From NCBI GenBank assembly GCA_964645285.1, contig CAZYDR010000119.1:1-10754 (forward strand): 10,754 nt of DNA, written 5' to 3'. The position numbers and the translations under genes were made by a program. The DNA is from JAYZAP01 sp964645285 (lineage in GTDB: Bacteria; Pseudomonadota; Alphaproteobacteria; JAAXGF01). Position 1 is the first letter of the stretch. Each line of letters begins with the position of its first letter. Under the pieces are notes generated by a model. The model made no database searches, was not told where the DNA came from, and saw nothing but the letters and a program-made list of their open reading frames with translations. Shown here one piece after another: positions 1-5,968 of the stretch.

Positions 1-435
1 AAGGACGGCGCCAAGATGGTCACCGCCGTGGCCTGCGCCAAGGTGCCGAAGCTGACCATGGTGATCGGCGGCAGCTTCGGCGCCGGCAACTACGCCATGT
101 GCGGCCGCGCCTACGACCCGCGTTTCCTGTGGATGTGGCCTAACGCTCGAATATCCGTGATGGGCGGCGAGCAGGCGGCCAGCGTGTTGGCCCAGGTGAA
201 ACGCGACAACATCGAGGGCCGGGGCGAGAACTGGAGCGCCGACGACGAAGACGCCTTCAAGGCGCCGATCCGTGAACAATACGAAACCCAGGGTCATCCC
301 TATTACGCCTCGGCGCGGCTGTGGGACGACGGCATTATCGACCCCGCCGACAGCCGCATGGTGCTTGGCCTAGGATTGTCGGCGGCGCTCAACGCGCCCA
401 TCGAGAAGACCGAATTCGGCATCTTCAGAATGTAG
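1..435 (+). CDS. liuB: Methylcrotonyl-CoA carboxylase beta subunit (carboxyltransferase), C-terminal fragment
   Basis: This is the last 144 residues of the carboxyltransferase subunit that moves CO2 from carboxybiotin to 3-methylcrotonyl-CoA in leucine degradation. The reading frame is open from base 1, so the gene starts upstream of the window; the family is usually around 530 residues. The carboxyltransferase core is visible as KVPKLTMVIGGSFGAGNYAM followed by CGRAYDPRFLWMWPNARISV and the MGGEQAA stretch typical of the MCC beta subfamily. The tail RLWDDGIIDPADSRMVLGL also fits. The next genes encode the hydratase, the biotin subunit and the lyase of the same pathway, which separates it from propionyl-CoA or geranyl-CoA carboxylase beta subunits. 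The stop is TAG at 433-435. Confidence 0.95.
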   Translation, partial: KDGAKMVTAVACAKVPKLTMVIGGSFGAGNYAMCGRAYDPRFLWMWPNARISVMGGEQAASVLAQVKRDNIEGRGENWSADDEDAFKAPIREQYETQGHPYYASARLWDDGIIDPADSRMVLGLGLSAALNAPIEKTEFGIFRM

Positions 436-438
436 GCC

Positions 439-445
439 AAGGAGA
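439..445 (+). promoter_or_regulatory. Strong Shine-Dalgarno for liuC
   Basis: AAGGAGA ends 7 nt before the ATG at 453. It fixes the hydratase start at 453, although the same frame is open back into liuB as far as 321. Confidence 0.8.
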
Positions 446-452
446 CCAAGTC

Positions 453-1244
453 ATGAGTGAAGACAGTGTTCTGATGCGGGCCTCGCCGGAGGGCGTCGCC
501 ACCATTACCCTTAACCGGCCCGAGGTGCACAACGCCTTCAATGCCGAGGTCATCGAGCGCTTGAGCGACGTGCTTGAGGATCTTGCCGGCGCCGACGGGG
601 TGCGCGTGGCGTTGTTTGAAGCGGCGGGTAAAAGTTTCTCGGCCGGTGCCGATCTGAACTGGATGAAGCACGCGGCGACTTTTACGGAAGCGGAAAACCT
701 CGAGGATGCCCGGGCGCTCAGCCAGATGCTGAATCGGCTCAGTACCTTGCCAAAACCGACCGTGGCACTGGTCCAGGGCGCGGCTTTCGGCGGCGGTGTC
801 GGATTGATGGCGGCCTGCGACATGGTCATTGCGGTTGAAAGCGCCGCTTTCAGCCTGTCGGAAATTAAGCTCGGCCTGATCCCGGCGACTATTTCGCCCT
901 ACGTCATCGCCGCCATTGGCGAGCGTCAGGCGCGGCGCTATTTCCAGACCGGCGAACGCATCGCCGCCGATGAAGCACGCCGTATCGGCTTGGTCCACGA
1001 AGTGGTCGATGACGCCGAGGCGTTAGCCGCCGCCGGCAAGCGCATGGTCGAGCGCCTGTTTGCCGCCCCGCCGGGCGCCCTGGCCGAGGCCAAGGACTTG
1101 ATTGCCGCCGTCGCCGGCCGACCCATCGACGCCGCCCTCATCGAGGACACCGCCCGGCGTATAGCAGCCCGCCGCAGCCATGCGGAGGCCGGCGAGGGCA
1201 TTGCCGCCTTCCTCGAAAAACGCAAGCCCGGCTGGCACGGCTAG
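453..1244 (+). CDS. liuC: 3-Methylglutaconyl-CoA hydratase (crotonase family)
   Basis: A 263-residue crotonase-fold enzyme that probably hydrates 3-methylglutaconyl-CoA to HMG-CoA, the step between the carboxylase and the lyase on either side. Visible motifs are VATITLNRPEVHNAFN near the N-terminus, the oxyanion-hole/CoA segment SFSAGADLNWM (61-71), and AFGGGVGLMAACDMVIA (111-127). One catalytic glutamate is present (Glu137 in SLSEIKLGL). The position of the other classical crotonase glutamate is Gly117 (GGGVGL instead of GGGxEL). From memory, bacterial LiuC proteins share this and the ATISPYV sequence that follows, so it supports LiuC rather than a general enoyl-CoA hydratase. The start at ATG 453 is set by a strong AAGGAGA. 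Its stop lies 2 nt before liuD. The main alternative is another short-chain enoyl-CoA hydratase, but operon context argues against it. Confidence 0.92.
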   Translation: MSEDSVLMRASPEGVATITLNRPEVHNAFNAEVIERLSDVLEDLAGADGVRVALFEAAGKSFSAGADLNWMKHAATFTEAENLEDARALSQMLNRLSTLPKPTVALVQGAAFGGGVGLMAACDMVIAVESAAFSLSEIKLGLIPATISPYVIAAIGERQARRYFQTGERIAADEARRIGLVHEVVDDAEALAAAGKRMVERLFAAPPGALAEAKDLIAAVAGRPIDAALIEDTARRIAARRSHAEAGEGIAAFLEKRKPGWHG

Positions 1245-1246
1245 CG

Positions 1247-3205
1247 TTGTTCGACAAGATACTCATCGCCAACCGGGGCGAGATCGCGTGCCGCGTCATG
1301 GCGACCGCGCGACGCCTTGGTATCACCACCGTGGCGGTCTACTCCGAGGTCGACGCTAACGCCCGTCATGTGGCCATGGCCGGCGAGGCCGTCGCCATCG
1401 GGCCGGCGCCGGCGGCTGAAAGCTATCTCCGTGGTGACGCCATAATCAAAGCCGCCTTGGACACGGGTGCTCAGGCGATTCATCCAGGCTACGGTTTTCT
1501 CGCCGAGAACGCCGGGTTTGTCCAGGCCTGTGCTGATGCCAATGTTGTCTTCATTGGTCCGGCGCCGGAGACCATCGTGGCCATGGGCGACAAGGCCGCC
1601 GCCAAGACGCTCATGGAACAGGCTGGGGTGCCGGTGGTGCCGGGCTACCATGGTGATCAAGACGATGGCACCCTCGGCGAAGCGGCGTCGAAGATTGGCT
1701 TTCCCGTGCTTATCAAGCCGGTGGCCGGGGGCGGCGGCACTGGTATGCGGGTGGTTGAGGCGGCGGCCGGCTTCGCCGATGCCCTGGCCGGGGCCAGACG
1801 CGAGGCCAAGGCCGCGTTCGGCGATGACCGGGTGCTGCTGGAGCGTTACGTGGACCGGCCGCGCCATATCGAGGTTCAGGTCTTCGGTGATAACTACGGC
1901 GACGTGGTGCATCTCTTCGAACGTGACTGTTCGATCCAGCGGCGGCACCAGAAGGTCATCGAGGAAGCGCCGGCGCCACGGCTTGACGACGGTGTTCGCG
2001 GCGCTCTGTTGGATGCGGCGGTGGCGGCGGCCCGAGCGGTCGATTACCGGGGGGCCGGCACGGTCGAATTCCTGGTTGACGGGGAGGGCGGGTTCTATTT
2101 CCTCGAAATGAATACCCGGCTCCAGGTCGAGCATCCGGTGACCGAGATGATAACCGGTATCGATCTGGTCGAATGGCAGCTTCGTGTCGCCGCCGGCGAG
2201 CCGTTACCCTGTGGCCAGGACGCCATTGCCGTCACCGGTCACGCTATCGAGGCGCGACTCTATGCGGAGGATCCGGTGCGCGGTTTCCTGCCGTCCAGCG
2301 GCGAGCTTTACTGTTTCCGTGCGGGCGCGGTGGGCGATGATCTGCGTCTTGAAACCGGTGTTCGGGAAGGCGATACGGTCAGCCCGCACTACGACGCCAT
2401 GATCGCCAAGCTGGTGGTCCTGGGCGATGACCGCGAGGCTGCCGCGGCACGCCTGGTCGAAAGCCTGGCGGAAACGCGGATCGCCGGCGTCGCCAACAAC
2501 GTCGGATTTTTGAAGGCCATCGCCAGCCATGCCGAATTCACTGCCGGCGGCGCCGATACCGGCTTCATTGATCGCCATGGTGATGCGCTGGCGCCGTTGC
2601 CGGGAGCAGCGCCGGGCTATGCCCTGGCCCTGGCTGCGGCGGACGCCGTTAAGCGCCGGGCCGAGGATACCGCCCTGGCCGGCCTGATGACCAACGATCC
2701 CTATTCGCCGTGGCATGGGGCCGACGGTTGGCGTCTCAATGGCGCCGCGCAGCATGATTTCCGTTATCTCGATGGCGACCAGGAACGCTCGGTGTCAGTG
2801 GTTGCAACGGCCCAGGGCTTTGAGTTCGACGTCGATGGCGCGGCGCTGGACCTGCTATCAGGCGATCAGGGAAGCGTCGTCGTTGGCGACGGCGAGGTTA
2901 TCGTGTTTACCAGCGCTGCCGCCTACCGCCTTGTCGATCACGACCCGGTTATCATGGCCGACAGCGCCGTGGCGGGGGATGGCAGCCTGCCCGCTCCCAT
3001 GCCCGGCCGGGTGGTCGCGATTATGGTCGATGCCGGCGCCACCGTCGCCCGTGGCGCGGCCCTCATGGTCATCGAGGCCATGAAGATGGAACACACCATC
3101 GCCGCACCGACCGACGGCCACGTGGAGAGCTTCCGCTACAACCCGGGCGACCAGGTCGACGAGGGCGCCGAACTCATGACATTCATTGCCGATGAGGGTG
3201 TTTGA
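1247..3205 (+). CDS. liuD: Methylcrotonyl-CoA carboxylase alpha subunit (biotin carboxylase + biotin carrier)
   Basis: A 652-residue protein that carboxylates its own biotin with ATP and bicarbonate and delivers the CO2 to LiuB. Domains in order: biotin carboxylase N-domain (FDKILIANRGEIACRV at 2-17), ATP-grasp domain (about 115-330), biotin carboxylase C-domain (to about 445), a linker/BT region, and a biotinyl domain from about 585. Family catalytic residues are visible: Lys116, Lys157, His207, the HQK motif at 234-236, Glu274, Glu287, Asn289 and Arg291 in FLEMNTRLQVEHP. The biotinylated lysine is Lys613 in EAMKMEH (codon 3083-3085). The glycine-rich loop reads GGGGTGMR, with Thr165 where the family normally has Lys or Arg. 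The start is TTG at 1247, chosen because the family N-terminus begins exactly there. It has no clear Shine-Dalgarno and follows the liuC stop by 2 nt, so translational coupling is likely. Confidence 0.95.
   Translation: MFDKILIANRGEIACRVMATARRLGITTVAVYSEVDANARHVAMAGEAVAIGPAPAAESYLRGDAIIKAALDTGAQAIHPGYGFLAENAGFVQACADANVVFIGPAPETIVAMGDKAAAKTLMEQAGVPVVPGYHGDQDDGTLGEAASKIGFPVLIKPVAGGGGTGMRVVEAAAGFADALAGARREAKAAFGDDRVLLERYVDRPRHIEVQVFGDNYGDVVHLFERDCSIQRRHQKVIEEAPAPRLDDGVRGALLDAAVAAARAVDYRGAGTVEFLVDGEGGFYFLEMNTRLQVEHPVTEMITGIDLVEWQLRVAAGEPLPCGQDAIAVTGHAIEARLYAEDPVRGFLPSSGELYCFRAGAVGDDLRLETGVREGDTVSPHYDAMIAKLVVLGDDREAAAARLVESLAETRIAGVANNVGFLKAIASHAEFTAGGADTGFIDRHGDALAPLPGAAPGYALALAAADAVKRRAEDTALAGLMTNDPYSPWHGADGWRLNGAAQHDFRYLDGDQERSVSVVATAQGFEFDVDGAALDLLSGDQGSVVVGDGEVIVFTSAAAYRLVDHDPVIMADSAVAGDGSLPAPMPGRVVAIMVDAGATVARGAALMVIEAMKMEHTIAAPTDGHVESFRYNPGDQVDEGAELMTFIADEGV
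3194..3198 (+). promoter_or_regulatory. Shine-Dalgarno of liuE inside the liuD 3' end
   Basis: GAGGG ends 8 nt before ATG 3207 and lies within the last liuD codons. It favours 3207 over the in-frame ATGs at 3186, 3192 and 3213. Confidence 0.65.
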
Positions 3206-3206
3206 T

Positions 3207-4112
3207 ATGGCGATGCCGGACACGGTCACTCTGGTCGATGTAGGGCCACGGGATGGTCTGCAGAATGAGCCGGTGACGATTTCAACGGCCGTGAAAGTCG
3301 AACTCATCGACCGTCTTACCGCCGCTGGACTGCCGGTCATCGAGGCCGCCAGTTTCGTCTCACCGAAATCCATACCGAAGCTGGCAGACGGCGCTAGTGT
3401 CATGATGGGAATAATGAAAAAACAATCAGTTAGATATCCTGTATTAATACCCAACATGAAGGGTTTTGAGGCGGCCGTGGCAGCCGGCGCCGACGAAGTC
3501 GCGGTGTTTGGCGCGCCGTCGGAGACCTTCTTGCGCAAAAATATCAACTGCACGGTGGCGGAAAGCTTTGAGCGCTTTCGTCCGGTCTGCGAGGCGGCGG
3601 CAGGTCAGGGCGTGGCGGTGCGAGGCTACATCTCCTGCACCCTGGGATGCCCCTATGAAGGCGACGTCGCGCCCGAGGCCGTAGCCGAGGTCGCGCGCGA
3701 GCTTTATGCCATGGGTTGTTTTGAGATATCCCTCGGCGATACCATCGGCGTCGGCACGCCGGCCCGGGCCCGGGCCATGTTCGAAGCGGTCGCTGAAGCG
3801 GTTCCCATCGAGCATCTCGCGGCCCATTTTCACGACACCTACGACCAAGCCCTGGCCAATCTTCTGGCGGTGCTGGAAATGGGTGTTTCCGTCATCGACA
3901 GTTCGGTGGCGGGGCTCGGGGGCTGTCCCTTTGCGCCGGGCGCTACCGGCAATGTCGCGACCGAGGACGTTGTCAATATGCTGCACGGCCTCGGGATCGA
4001 GACCGGCGTTGATCTCGACGCCCTGGTGGACGCCAGTTGGTTCATCAGCGATGCCCTGGGCCATGAACCCGTATCGAAAGTCGCCCGCGCCTTTCGCGCC
4101 CGGCGACATTGA
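3207..4112 (+). CDS. liuE: Hydroxymethylglutaryl-CoA lyase
   Basis: A 301-residue TIM-barrel lyase, also called MvaB, that cleaves HMG-CoA to acetyl-CoA and acetoacetate as the last step of leucine breakdown. It has the N-terminal DVGPRDGLQNE motif with catalytic Arg15 and metal ligand Asp16, Glu46 in VIEAASFVS, metal ligands His207 and His209 in AAHFHDTYDQALAN, and the HMG-CoA lyase signature SSVAGLGGCPFAPGATGN (232-249) with catalytic Cys240. Length is normal for the bacterial enzyme. ATG 3207 lies 1 nt beyond the liuD stop and has a GAGGG; ATG 3213 is the alternative. One stretch, 3409-3450 (residues 68-82), is about 24% GC by hand count in a GC-rich gene and encodes MGIMKKQSVRYPVLI; the flanking sequence has normal composition. 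It is the last gene of the liu cluster. Confidence 0.95.
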   Translation: MAMPDTVTLVDVGPRDGLQNEPVTISTAVKVELIDRLTAAGLPVIEAASFVSPKSIPKLADGASVMMGIMKKQSVRYPVLIPNMKGFEAAVAAGADEVAVFGAPSETFLRKNINCTVAESFERFRPVCEAAAGQGVAVRGYISCTLGCPYEGDVAPEAVAEVARELYAMGCFEISLGDTIGVGTPARARAMFEAVAEAVPIEHLAAHFHDTYDQALANLLAVLEMGVSVIDSSVAGLGGCPFAPGATGNVATEDVVNMLHGLGIETGVDLDALVDASWFISDALGHEPVSKVARAFRARRH

Positions 4113-4232
4113 TTGTTCCGGTAGTTAACCCGGCTTTTACAACTCCAGTCGTACACCTGACCGTGGTGGACCAGATTTTGTCGGCCCGCCACAGGATCTT
4201 CTCAATTTGAGGGCCGCGCATGGTCGCGTGGC
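4113..4232 (+). other. Intergenic region before the Hpt gene
   Basis: These 120 nt separate the liu operon from the phosphorelay pair. They contain GAGGG at 4209-4213 followed, after 6 nt, by ATG 4220. That ATG opens a 23-codon basic reading frame ending at 4291, which overlaps the Hpt start in another frame. A 6-bp inverted repeat (CGGCCC 4182-4187, GGGCCG 4211-4216) could partly cover the GAGGG. A 4-bp CCGG repeat before TTTT at 4118-4138 is too weak to call a terminator, and no convincing promoter is visible. Confidence 0.5.
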
Positions 4233-4739
4233 GTGGACAGGCTTATGGACGAGCAGGTAAAGCGAGAGGCCGAGATCATCGAAGCCCCTGAAAGTCGGAT
4301 AAAGCTGCGAGCGGGCTCAGACGGTTTCAAAATCGATGAGGCGGCGTTGGCGCGGGCCGAGATTGTAATTGAGTCCATGGGTAACGATTACCTGAACTGG
4401 GCCGCCGATGAGGTTCGCAATCTGGACGAATTATATGCGACGGCGCGGGCCTCTGCTGGCAACCGTGACAAGATGATCGGTGAGGTCGCCATTATCGCTC
4501 ATAACCTCAAGGGCACCGGCACCAGCTTCGGCTACGACCTGATGACCGCTATCGGCGCGTCCTTATCCGATTTCTGTCGCTCCGCTGATTCCGTCGAAAA
4601 CGCCCAGCTTGAGGTTTTTGGGGTCCATATCGGCGCACTGAAGGTCATCATTGATGGAAAGCTAAAAGGCGACGGTGGAGATCGTGGTGCGAAAATGGTC
4701 GCCATGCTCCAGCGCGCGGCTCAAATTCGTCAGTCGTAG
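4233..4739 (+). CDS. Stand-alone histidine phosphotransfer (Hpt) domain protein
   Basis: A 168-residue soluble, mostly helical protein with no signal peptide or membrane segment. The centre reads IIAHNLKGTGTSFGYDLM (87-104), the Hpt pattern of a phospho-accepting histidine followed by LKG and small residues. His90 (codon 4500-4502) is the expected phosphorylation site, so the protein probably shuttles phosphate between receiver domains. An N-terminal extension of about 40 charged residues precedes the bundle. The gene lies 72 nt before a receiver-domain gene whose C-terminal domain is its homologue, so the two probably work together; the kinase must be encoded elsewhere. The start is uncertain: GTG 4233 is the first in-frame start, ATG 4245 is close behind with only a modest GGACAGG, and the best ribosome site in the area (GAGGG 4209-4213) serves an out-of-frame ATG. 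Hpt identity is fairly sure; the pathway is unknown. Confidence 0.82.
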   Translation: MDRLMDEQVKREAEIIEAPESRIKLRAGSDGFKIDEAALARAEIVIESMGNDYLNWAADEVRNLDELYATARASAGNRDKMIGEVAIIAHNLKGTGTSFGYDLMTAIGASLSDFCRSADSVENAQLEVFGVHIGALKVIIDGKLKGDGGDRGAKMVAMLQRAAQIRQS

Positions 4740-4811
4740 GGCCAGCTTTGAAAAACAATAGCCGCCACATAAACGCAAATTTTACCAATTCGGACTCTAA
4801 ATAGGTGGTCA
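4740..4811 (+). promoter_or_regulatory. AT-rich leader of the receiver gene with Shine-Dalgarno
   Basis: These 72 nt are clearly more AT-rich than the flanking genes. They end with AGGTGG at 4803-4808, placed 3 nt before ATG 4812, with its AGG 6 nt from the ATG. The composition would suit a promoter, but I see no convincing -35/-10 pair; TTGAAA (4748) with TAAACG (4770) is the best and is poor. Confidence 0.4.
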
Positions 4812-5870
4812 ATGCGATTCAACCGTACGACGGATTCACCTAACCTGCTTTCCGCCGCCAAGTTTCGGGACTTCATGGATGATACGTCGCTCAACGATCT
4901 GACCGCCCTGATCATTCAGGACGATGAACGCGCCCTCGGTCCGCTCATGCACATGGTGCGTGATTTCGGCGTGCGCTCGGTGGTCACGGCCGATGACTGC
5001 GACGAAGGCATTACAGTCGTACGCGATAAGCCCGTGGACATGATCATCAGCGATTTCGGGACTGGGCCGCTCAATGGGCTTGAGTTCGCCCGCCGCCTGC
5101 GGCGCGGCGAAGAGGGGTCTCACCGCGCCATTCCGATCATCATGCTGGCGGCGCCCGAGGAGCAGGCCATGGCTCACCAGGTCAGCGAGATCGGCATAAA
5201 CGAATTCCTGTGCAAACCGGTGTCGCCCAGTTCGCTCTACTCCCGCATGTTGGCAATTGCCACGAAACCTCGCGAATTCGTCGACACCGAGGCCTACACG
5301 GGGCCTGAACGGCGCGAGACCCCACGCGAGCCGGAAGTGGACGACATCGAGGACGACGAGATAGATGCGGTAACAATGCCCCGCGCCGAGGCGGCTCCGG
5401 AACTGCCGCCGTCAAAGGTCTTTCTGCAAAGCGTCCATCATGATGTGGAAGCCATTGTCCGGGCCTATGATGAGGCCACCGACAATTCCGGCGGCCGGAG
5501 CCAAGCGGTGCGTCTTATCGGCACGCTCGCCGACATCATTGGCGGCCAGGGTCGTCGGTCGGGCTATCCATTGATGAGCGAGATCGCCGAACTGCTATGT
5601 GACTATTGCCGCGACACACCGGAGCCTTCGCCCCATCAGCTTGAGGTCATCAAGGCTCATGCGGATGCCATGGCGGCAGTGGTCGATGACGATCTCTCCG
5701 GAGACGGTGCGGCAATCGGTAAAGCGCTCCTGATCCTGCTGCGTGTCAGCGTCACGCCGCAGGACGAAGCCACACGACCCCTGAGCTTGCGACGTCGAAC
5801 CGGTCTTTCCGGAAGTGGGCTGTCAGGTGGTAGTCTATCGAGCGCGGCGGCATTGGTAACACCGGTCTAG
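4812..5870 (+). CDS. Receiver-domain protein with C-terminal pseudo-Hpt domain
   Basis: A 352-residue cytoplasmic signalling protein. Residues 30-150 form a receiver domain: acidic pair Asp37-Asp38, phospho-acceptor Asp81 in MIISDFGTG, and Lys135 in LCKPV. The conserved Thr/Ser after strand 4 is Ala113 (IIMLAAPEE), so phosphorylation could occur but conformational signalling may differ. A TGPERR linker (163-168) like the FGPDRR linker of many alphaproteobacterial receivers is followed by an acidic, disordered-looking stretch. Residues 225-312 align without gaps to residues 74-161 of the upstream Hpt protein, about 27 of 88 identical by hand. Asp241 (codon 5532-5534) replaces the phospho-histidine and Gly244 the lysine of the LKG motif. 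The C-terminus is a Gly/Ser tail. There is no DNA-binding or enzymatic output domain. ATG 4812 is supported by AGGTGG; ATG 4875 is a possible alternative. The role is unknown: perhaps a partner, competitor or phosphate sink for the Hpt protein. Confidence 0.85.
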   Translation: MRFNRTTDSPNLLSAAKFRDFMDDTSLNDLTALIIQDDERALGPLMHMVRDFGVRSVVTADDCDEGITVVRDKPVDMIISDFGTGPLNGLEFARRLRRGEEGSHRAIPIIMLAAPEEQAMAHQVSEIGINEFLCKPVSPSSLYSRMLAIATKPREFVDTEAYTGPERRETPREPEVDDIEDDEIDAVTMPRAEAAPELPPSKVFLQSVHHDVEAIVRAYDEATDNSGGRSQAVRLIGTLADIIGGQGRRSGYPLMSEIAELLCDYCRDTPEPSPHQLEVIKAHADAMAAVVDDDLSGDGAAIGKALLILLRVSVTPQDEATRPLSLRRRTGLSGSGLSGGSLSSAAALVTPV

Positions 5871-5926
5871 AGCATCTTCAGACAATACGCGGTCAAATGG
5901 CCCTATAAGATCGGAATACGCTCTAG
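5867..5926. repeat. 60-nt near-palindrome of the CTAGAGC type between convergent genes
   Basis: Outer arms CTAGAGCATCTTCAGA (5867-5882) and TCGGAATACGCTCTAG (5911-5926) pair at 13 of 16 positions. An inner stem, GGTC (5891-5894) with GGCC (5899-5902), has the same centre of symmetry (5896.5), leaving two 8-nt internal loops of equal size. The left arm contains the TAG stop of the receiver gene. From memory, alphaproteobacterial genomes carry many dispersed palindromic elements beginning CTAGAGCAT and ending GCTCTAG; membership in that group is inference. Since it lies between two convergent genes it may also work as a bidirectional terminator, though no T-run follows. Confidence 0.65.
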
Positions 5927-5968
5927 TTGCCGTTTTCCGTTCCACCGAAGGCGGCGCGAAAATTCAGC

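Noticed and set aside
453..1244. Loss of one classical crotonase glutamate (Gly117) as a sign of an inactive hydratase.
   Set aside because: From memory, bacterial LiuC proteins share the GGxVGL motif and the ATISP sequence, so this looks like a subfamily trait.
1241..2134. A 297-codon minus-strand open frame opposite liuD.
   Set aside because: It is antisense to the conserved biotin carboxylase domain and has no protein-like motifs.
4118..4138. Possible terminator after liuE: CCGG...CCGG followed by TTTT.
   Set aside because: The stem is only 4 bp and the T-run is short and interrupted, so it cannot be told from chance.
5928..5954. A second inverted repeat (GCCG...CGGC) after the 60-nt palindrome, possibly a terminator for the MBL gene.
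   Set aside because: Only about 8 of 11 positions pair and no U-tract follows in either direction.
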